NCBI GenBank assembly: GCA_024653385.1
Contig: JANLFZ010000085.1
Location: 2,651 to 13,619, forward strand
Reading direction: 5' to 3'
DNA length: 10,969 nt
Origin: Thermoguttaceae bacterium
GTDB taxonomy: Bacteria; Planctomycetota; Planctomycetia; Pirellulales; Thermoguttaceae
In this document: positions 6,858 to 10,969 of the stretch, in pieces
How positions within the stretch are numbered: position 1 is the first letter of the stretch
Layout: each line of letters begins with the position of its first letter
The notes under the pieces: model-generated
Database searches by the model: none
Seen by the model: the letters and a program-made list of their open reading frames with translations, nothing else
Told to the model about the DNA's origin: nothing
Made by a program: the position numbers and the translations under genes

Positions 6858-7993
6858 GGAGAACCTCCTTTCCGATCAAAAATGGACTCTCCGACCACTG
6901 TGGTGCGGAAATTAGCAAGCCTGGAAGGTGAACGGGGGCAAGACGCAAAGTATCGCCTCGTGCCGGCGGGGGACCCGGGCGCAGCTTTCGCGTCGCGCAA
7001 GCCACCTGCGGCAAAGATCCGCTCTGCGACAACCCCCTGGCGCAGCAACAGAACGACGGGCGGGTCAATAAACCACCCTCGATCTTCCACTAACCTGCCA
7101 AAAACAATAGGACTAGTAGGCAATCCAGGCAACCATGACGCCAGATCGCCGGGCGGCCCATACGGAGGTATCTCAAGGAACGCCACGCCAACGCGCTGGC
7201 GTGGAAGAGAACTCGCGGGCAGCCACCGCGAGTAAGAAGCTAACAGTCGCTGACAATCGGCACAATTGTGCCGGTACAGAACGACGACCCAATCGCCCGC
7301 TCGCAGTCGGTCGCCGACGTCAGTCCAGTCGAGCAGCGGGAACGGCTTGCCGAGCCACCGATCGGGCTCAAGCACCACGATCTTCCCATCGTCGAATACG
7401 CGGCCCATCTCATTTAGTTGACCCGCGGATGCCCCTCGCACGGTCAGTGCGGCGGGGATTCCGACCGCAGCCCAAAGCGCCAGCACAAAAACGAGAGACG
7501 CGGGTGGGATCCGGGCGTGTACCCGCCCGCCTCCGGCCGGCTGCCAGCGCAGTAGCGCCGCGAGCACTATGAGGTCCAACGCGAGACTCCGCCAAGGGTT
7601 CACCTGAAGCCGGCCGAAACACCCGCATGTCGGCTCGCCACGCAACGCCTTGTAGGCTGTGACAAAAGCGAACCCGGAGAAAAGCGCCACCGCAACTCCC
7701 CAAGTCCATCGCGGGGCTAGGCCCGCCAAGAGCCACAGCCCGAAGAGCAACTCGAATTCAACAACGCCGATCAGCACCCAGCGGGAGTCGAACAGGCCGG
7801 TTCCGAAGACGGGTTCGGTCGCCAGTTGGTAAGCCTTCAGACCCGCAGCCGCTAGGAGCACGAGCCCCAGCAGCACGCGGAGACGGTCGTACCCGCTGGC
7901 CGCGACCGCCCACGCTAGGCTGCGACGAAACCGCAACGCGACCGCGCGTATCCCAGTCGCCCCCAGAATGGCTCCCCTCGCACCACGCACCAT
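6836..7993 (-). CDS. MauE/DoxX-type redox membrane protein fused to thioredoxin-like domain
   Basis: A 385-residue protein. Residues 34-150 form a four-helix MauE-like module (helices about 37-57, 72-94, 96-115, 134-150), with the diagnostic CGCFG between helices 3 and 4 (C123, C125), as in MauE, the membrane protein needed for methylamine dehydrogenase maturation. A fifth helix (about 164-184) leads to a thioredoxin-like domain with strand WVVVLY, active-site CADC (244-247) in the expected position before a helix, and DPPVVLLL (310-317) as the cis-Pro strand. The fusion puts a membrane electron relay and a MauD-like thiol-disulfide domain in one chain, probably acting outside the cytoplasmic membrane. 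The last ~45 residues look atypical and overlap the Cys-rich gene. A GAGGTG lies 5 bases before the ATG. It follows the regulator gene by 68 bases. Confidence 0.85.
   Translation of the reverse strand: MVRGARGAILGATGIRAVALRFRRSLAWAVAASGYDRLRVLLGLVLLAAAGLKAYQLATEPVFGTGLFDSRWVLIGVVEFELLFGLWLLAGLAPRWTWGVAVALFSGFAFVTAYKALRGEPTCGCFGRLQVNPWRSLALDLIVLAALLRWQPAGGGRVHARIPPASLVFVLALWAAVGIPAALTVRGASAGQLNEMGRVFDDGKIVVLEPDRWLGKPFPLLDWTDVGDRLRAGDWVVVLYRHNCADCQRLLASYSRWLPASSLPRQRVGVAFLEIPPYGPPGDLASWLPGLPTSPIVFGRLVEDRGWFIDPPVVLLLRQGVVAERIFAAGGLRDAKAAPGSPAGTRRYFASCPRSPSRLANFRTTVVGESIFDRKGGSPCPDGVC
6864..6870 (-). promoter_or_regulatory. Strong ribosome binding site for the Cys-rich protein
   Basis: Reads AAGGAGG on the minus strand, 6 bases before the GTG at 6857. 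It lies inside the 3' end of the upstream gene and fixes the unusual GTG start; it is the best Shine-Dalgarno match noticed in the window. Confidence 0.7.
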
Positions 7994-8061
7994 CGGACAC
8001 CTCGCCCTTCGTGCTTGGCACTACCCACGCGCACGCCACCGAACAACCTTCACGATACCCA

Positions 8062-8382
8062 TCAGTGAGAGCCAGTCAATGTACATTTCGTTACGGTGTT
8101 ATGGTGTCCACCCCCCCCAGAGCGAATGCGGTGAGCGAGTTCCACGATGCGGGCCGTCAGCTCCGAGCGGTTCCCTGCCCCCACACGCCCACGCAGGCGC
8201 CGCACGTAACCGCTGACCGTGTTCCTCGCCAGCCCCAAACGCCGGGCCATCGCCCGATCGGTCTCGAACTGCATCACCAGGCGAAGCACCTCGGCCTCGC
8301 GCCGGTCCGTAATCGCAAGCTCCGCGAAGATCCTCGGCCAGGCGTCGTCGGGAATCGGCTTGTCGAGGTTGCGCTGGTTCAT
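8062..8382 (-). CDS. Small LuxR-type HTH transcriptional regulator
   Basis: A 106-residue stand-alone DNA-binding protein. Residues 21-84 match the LuxR/GerE helix-turn-helix: ITDRREAEVLRLVMQ (helix 1, the T-x-R-E-x-E-V-L signature), TDRAMARRLGLARNTVSGYVRRLRGRVG (the HTH pair, with TVSGYV as recognition-helix core) and NRSELTARIVELAHR. There is no receiver or ligand-binding domain, a layout common in planctomycetes. The ATG at 8382 is preferred because AAGGGG sits just upstream and the longer open frame before it is translated palindromic repeat. The C-terminal ~18 residues depend on a run of eight G and may be wrong. Divergence of function is unclear; being first and codirectional with the MauE block it probably controls it. 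Confidence 0.8.
   Translation of the reverse strand: MNQRNLDKPIPDDAWPRIFAELAITDRREAEVLRLVMQFETDRAMARRLGLARNTVSGYVRRLRGRVGAGNRSELTARIVELAHRIRSGGGGHHNTVTKCTLTGSH
8078..8087. promoter_or_regulatory. Perfect 10-base palindrome AATGTACATT, possible operator
   Basis: A self-complementary AT-rich site in otherwise GC-rich sequence, at the 3' end of the regulator reading frame and about 85 bases before the MauE-thioredoxin start. Related sequence TTAATGTATC occurs upstream of the regulator (8556-8565). It could be a binding site for the HTH regulator; a 10-base palindrome can also occur by chance. Confidence 0.25.
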
Positions 8383-8417
8383 CGAATACCCCTTGGCGAA
8401 ACGGGAAGCACCCTCAC

Positions 8418-8494
8418 CCCCGGCCCCTCTCCCCCCAGCGGGCGAGGGGAGGCTCGTATCCCCGGCCCCTCTCCCGCTTGCGGGCGAGGGGAGG
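8418..8494. repeat. Two tandem GC-rich palindromic intergenic repeats
   Basis: Copies at 8418-8452 and 8460-8494 (35 bases each, period 42) share CCCCGGCCCCTCTCCC and GCGGGCGAGGGGAGG, differing only over a four-base centre (CCCA versus GCTT). Each can fold through CCCCTC/GAGGGG; the second also pairs CCCGC with GCGGG around a TT loop. Similar 'CCCCTCTCCC...GGGGAG' palindromes are dispersed in many GC-rich bacterial genomes (REP-like elements). They lie just upstream of the regulator start, in its 5' leader if transcribed. Confidence 0.75.
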
Positions 8495-8548
8495 ATGGCC
8501 AGTGCTGCGGGCCGAGGCACGATGCCGCGATGCGCTGGCTGCTTCCTC

Positions 8549-8566
8549 CATATAGTTAATGTATCG
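8549..8566 (-). promoter_or_regulatory. Candidate promoter/operator patch upstream of the regulator gene
   Basis: An AT-rich island, TCGATACATTAACTATAT on the minus strand, about 170 bases upstream of the regulator ATG. It contains a -10-like TAACTA/CTATAT string and TACATT, which recurs in the 8078-8087 palindrome. No matching -35 is obvious, so this is a guess from composition and position. Confidence 0.22.
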
Positions 8567-8694
8567 AGGACGCAGTCCGTGTAACCGACACCCTCGGATT
8601 CTTGGAAAACTCCCCGAACGCAACGCCATTCCCCTCGTTGCGCGTGCGATGTTTTGCGCAATGCGGGTGGCTATCCCGAACCAAGTCAGGCCGT

Positions 8695-9909
8695 TCACAC
8701 GAAGAAGTAGCCCGCGGCAAACATCGCGGCATACAGGCCGAGGTAGAACGCCATGCCGGCCACAACGACGCCGGCGACCGTGCGGGGCGCGTGGGCCAAG
8801 AGTCGGCCCAGCACCAGGTAGATGGGAACCACCACGGCGACGAACCGGCCTTGGCCGGTCATGGCCATGTCGTACCCCCGCAGCAAATACGGAATCAGTA
8901 ACAGCCCGGCGGCCAGCAGGGTCTCTTCGGCGGTGAGCCATCGTCGGGCCGCGCCGAGAGCCACCAAGGCCACGGCCAGCACGAACAGCACCGGGTTGGC
9001 CGCCTGGAGCGACGCCAGGGCCAAGGGATTATCGCCGAACCGGCGCCAATGCGCGGCCGAAGACGAGTCATAGACCGACCAGATCGGTTCCCAACTCAAG
9101 TAGGCCAGGGTCTTCTCGGCAAGCGGCGTGGGCGGGCGCATTTGCCAGTGCCGCTGCGCCTTGGCAAACGCGAGCGGCTCGCCTTCGGCCAACCCGAGAT
9201 AGGCCATGTAGGCCAAGAGTCCCCAGAGCGCCAACGGTGCCAGGGCGAGCCAACGGCCCGCGGTGCGCCACGACCAGCCCGTTTGCCGCACCAAATGCAT
9301 CGCGAAGGGCAAGAGCAAAGCCACGCCCACCGAGCGCGCAGCGGTCGCCAGGCCGATCACCGCGGCGATCGCCCAAGCCGGCCAATCGCGCCGCATCGCC
9401 ACCAGGGCCAAGAGTGAAAGGAAAAGAAAAAGCGACTCGGAGTACGCAACCCGGGCAAAGAACGTCGTGGGGAACAGCCCGAACGCCAGAAGCGCGAGCG
9501 CGGCACGCTCGGGCGGTTCCCCCTCACCCCGCATGTTCGCATAGGCGGCGAAGAGCACGAACGCGCCCATCAGAGCCAGGTGCGAGACCGCCAGCAAGGC
9601 CCAGCCCACGCTCAGCCCCGTCGCAGTGGCCATGGCGCGTCCCAAGAGCGGGTAGAGCGGGAAGAAGGCGACACTGGACGGCCGCTCGGGATCGTAGCGG
9701 TAGCCCCGCGCGGCAATCTCCATATACCACTGGCCGTCCCATTGGACCAGGGCGTCGTGGAACCGGTTTCCCGTGGGCGGAAAGTGCTCTGGCGAGCGCG
9801 AGTGCGCGGCGGGACGGAAACAGCCCAATCCCCAGTATACGCCTATCACGACAATGGCGGTCGTGATGCCATAAGCCGCCAGCCCCTGCCGCATCCACGT
9901 CGAACGCAT
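8695..9909 (-). CDS. PIG-V-like mannosyltransferase family membrane protein (paralog 2)
   Basis: A 404-residue polytopic membrane protein of the same family as the gene at 236-1543. After an N-terminal helix (about 8-30) the outer loop has QWDGQWYMEIAARGY (56-70) with the acidic WDG motif usual for this glycosyltransferase group, and YDPERPSSVAFFPLYPL (72-88). About nine more hydrophobic segments follow, with LLAFGLFPTTFF, AYSESLFLF, SWEPIWSVYDS and PIYLVLGRLLA, each shared almost unchanged with paralog 1. It probably transfers a sugar from a polyprenyl-phosphate donor at the outer membrane face. The ATG at 9909 has only a weak AAGG nearby; Met6 is an alternative. It stands alone, 194 bases from glnA and over 300 from the regulator, so it is probably a separate transcript unit. 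Confidence 0.82.
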   Translation of the reverse strand: MRSTWMRQGLAAYGITTAIVVIGVYWGLGCFRPAAHSRSPEHFPPTGNRFHDALVQWDGQWYMEIAARGYRYDPERPSSVAFFPLYPLLGRAMATATGLSVGWALLAVSHLALMGAFVLFAAYANMRGEGEPPERAALALLAFGLFPTTFFARVAYSESLFLFLSLLALVAMRRDWPAWAIAAVIGLATAARSVGVALLLPFAMHLVRQTGWSWRTAGRWLALAPLALWGLLAYMAYLGLAEGEPLAFAKAQRHWQMRPPTPLAEKTLAYLSWEPIWSVYDSSSAAHWRRFGDNPLALASLQAANPVLFVLAVALVALGAARRWLTAEETLLAAGLLLIPYLLRGYDMAMTGQGRFVAVVVPIYLVLGRLLAHAPRTVAGVVVAGMAFYLGLYAAMFAAGYFFV

Positions 9910-10102
9910 GTGCCTTGCTCGGCTCGAGAGTCGTTGGTCCAGCCGTCTGGATCAGCATACCTCCACGACGAAGCACACGCCATGAGAGTTTGGAGAGAAG
10001 GCGCCCCCAGGGGAGCAAGGCCAGGACGGACCTGGCCCTGCTCAGGTTTCAAACGCGGGTTGAGCGCCGGGGTAACCGTTGACAGGCTCTGCCCTCGCGG
10101 CG
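9910..10102. other. Intergenic region between glnA and the mannosyltransferase
   Basis: No gene seen. It contains the strong hairpin at 10013-10043. No convincing promoter for the downstream mannosyltransferase was recognised by eye. Confidence 0.5.
10013..10043 (-). terminator. Hairpin downstream of glnA, terminator-like without U-tract
   Basis: GAGCA + GGCCAGG pair with CCTGGCC + TGCTC around a five-base loop, with a single A/C mismatch, giving a 12-pair stem 60 bases after the glnA stop. The bases that follow on the minus strand are CCCTGGGGGCG, not a T-run, so classical intrinsic termination is doubtful; it may stabilise the glnA mRNA 3' end or act with other factors. Confidence 0.45.
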
Positions 10103-10969
10103 TTACTGGTCGTAGTACAGGCAGAACTCGTAGGGGTGCGGGCGCAGACGCATGGCGTCGACCTCGTTCTCGGTCTTGTACCAGATCCAGGTGTCGATCA
10201 CGTCGGCGGTGAAGACGTCGCCGCGGAGCAGGTACTCGTGGTCGTTGCGCAAGGCGCGCAGGGCCTCGTCGAGCGCCCCCGGCGTGGTCGGCACGCCCTT
10301 CATCTCCTCGGGCGAGAGGTCGTAGATGTCCTTGTCCAGCGGCTCGCCCGGGTCGATCTTGTTCTGGACCCCGTCGATCATCGCCATCAACAGGGCCGAG
10401 AAGGCGAGATAGGGGTTGCAGCTCGGGTCGGGGCAGCGGTACTCGACGCGCTTGGCCTTCGGGTTGGGACTGTACATGGGGATGCGGCAGGCGGCCGACC
10501 GGTTCCGCTGCGAGTAGGCCAGGTTGACCGGGGCCTCGAAGCCGGGCACCAGGCGCTTGTAGCTGTTCGTGGTGGGGTTGGTGAAGGCGCACAGCGACGG
10601 GGCGTGTTTCAAGAGGCCGCCGATCGCGTACAGGGCCATGTCCGAGAGTCCCGCGTAGCCGCTGCCGGCAAAGAGCGGTTCGCCGCCTTTCCATAGCGAC
10701 AGGTGGCAGTGCATGCCCGACCCGTTGTCGCCGAAAAGCGGTTTGGGCATGAAGGTGACGGTCTTGCCGTACTTCCTGGCCACGTTCTTGATGATGTACT
10801 TGTAGAGCATCATCTTGTCGGCCATCGACACGAGGTCGTCGAACTTCATGTCGATTTCGGCCTGTCCGCCGGTGGCCACTTCGTGGTGCTGGGCTTCGAC
10901 CTCGATGCCGCACTCGATCAGCGTGTGCATCATCTCGTTGCGGATGTCCATCAGTTGGTCGGAGGGGGG
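10103..10969 (-). CDS. glnA: Type I glutamine synthetase, C-terminal 288 residues (5' end outside window)
   Basis: Catalyses ATP-dependent ligation of ammonia to glutamate in the cytoplasm, the entry point of nitrogen assimilation. The visible part starts in the PP.DQLMDIRNEM region and contains the catalytic-core signatures: EAQHHEVATGGQAEI (metal/substrate region), KPLFGDNGSGMHCHLS (the ATP-binding signature region), NPTTNSYKRLVPGFEAPV (Glu-flap region) and YSQRNRSAACRIP. IYDLSPEEMKGVP near residue 216 of the fragment matches the segment holding the adenylylated Tyr of GSI-beta enzymes (LYDLPPEE in E. coli), so control by adenylylation is possible but not shown. The C-terminus ends at ...HPYEFCLYYDQ, as expected for the ~470-residue GSI. 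No damage is seen. The gene is unrelated in function to the neighbouring block and probably marks its chromosomal flank. Confidence 0.97.
   Translation of the reverse strand, partial: PPSDQLMDIRNEMMHTLIECGIEVEAQHHEVATGGQAEIDMKFDDLVSMADKMMLYKYIIKNVARKYGKTVTFMPKPLFGDNGSGMHCHLSLWKGGEPLFAGSGYAGLSDMALYAIGGLLKHAPSLCAFTNPTTNSYKRLVPGFEAPVNLAYSQRNRSAACRIPMYSPNPKAKRVEYRCPDPSCNPYLAFSALLMAMIDGVQNKIDPGEPLDKDIYDLSPEEMKGVPTTPGALDEALRALRNDHEYLLRGDVFTADVIDTWIWYKTENEVDAMRLRPHPYEFCLYYDQ

Larger units (their letters stand above)
8383..8694. other. Intergenic region between second mannosyltransferase and regulator genes
   Basis: No convincing gene. It contains the two palindromic repeats near its left end and, at 8549-8566, an AT-rich patch (CGATACATTAACTATATGG on the minus strand) that could provide a -10 element and operator for the regulator and the operon behind it. 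No clear -35 was found at standard spacing. A reading frame through this region (8383-8661) encodes repetitive proline/glycine-rich sequence from the palindromes and is rejected. Confidence 0.5.

Noticed and set aside
8411..8494. Possible CRISPR array from the tandem repeats
   Set aside because: Only two copies with a seven-base separation and self-complementary repeats; no spacers and no cas genes in the window.
8383..8661. N-terminal extension of the LuxR-type regulator (199 codons in total)
   Set aside because: The extension translates the tandem palindromic repeats (SPASGRGAG/SPAGGRGAG) and lies before a good ATG with AAGGGG.
9846..10913. 355-codon minus-strand open frame
   Set aside because: Runs across glnA in a different frame; its translation is Arg/Pro-rich while the glnA frame has all expected motifs.

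Overview
The window comes from a GC-rich bacterium, most likely a member of the Planctomycetota. The basis is family content, not a marker gene: a DUF1559 protein with a type IV pilin-like N-terminus, a DUF1573 domain, a MauE-type redox membrane protein, stand-alone LuxR-type helix-turn-helix regulators and PIG-V-like mannosyltransferases are a familiar combination in that phylum. All supported genes lie on the minus strand, so transcription runs from high to low coordinates.

Layout in transcription order. (1) 10969-10103: the C-terminal 288 codons of a type I glutamine synthetase (glnA), followed by a 193-base gap with a strong hairpin. (2) 9909-8695: a PIG-V-like polytopic mannosyltransferase. 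(3) A 312-base gap with two tandem copies of a GC-rich palindromic repeat and an AT-rich patch that may hold a promoter. (4) 8382-1564: a tight gene block. It contains a small LuxR-type HTH regulator, a MauE membrane protein fused to a thioredoxin-like domain, a small membrane-anchored cysteine-rich protein with 12 Cys outside the membrane, a C39-peptidase/DUF1573 fusion, an alpha/alpha-toroid-like protein with a CxxC motif, a LolA-like exported protein with a C-terminal membrane anchor, and a class I SAM methyltransferase. (5) 1543-236: a second PIG-V-like mannosyltransferase, clearly paralogous to the first. (6) 215-1: the start of a DUF1559 protein.

From the MauE gene onward, consecutive genes overlap or are at most 30 bases apart, and several have good ribosome binding sites, so 7993-236 (perhaps to the DUF1559 gene) is probably one operon, possibly led by the regulator. 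The most interesting part is the redox core. By analogy with methylamine dehydrogenase, where MauE and MauD are needed for the heavily disulfide-bonded small subunit MauA, the MauE-thioredoxin fusion may form disulfides in the cysteine-rich protein whose gene it overlaps. The peptidase, toroid and LolA-like proteins would then be processing, binding or anchoring partners in the envelope. This function is inferred from context; no member of the block was recognised as part of a named, characterised system.
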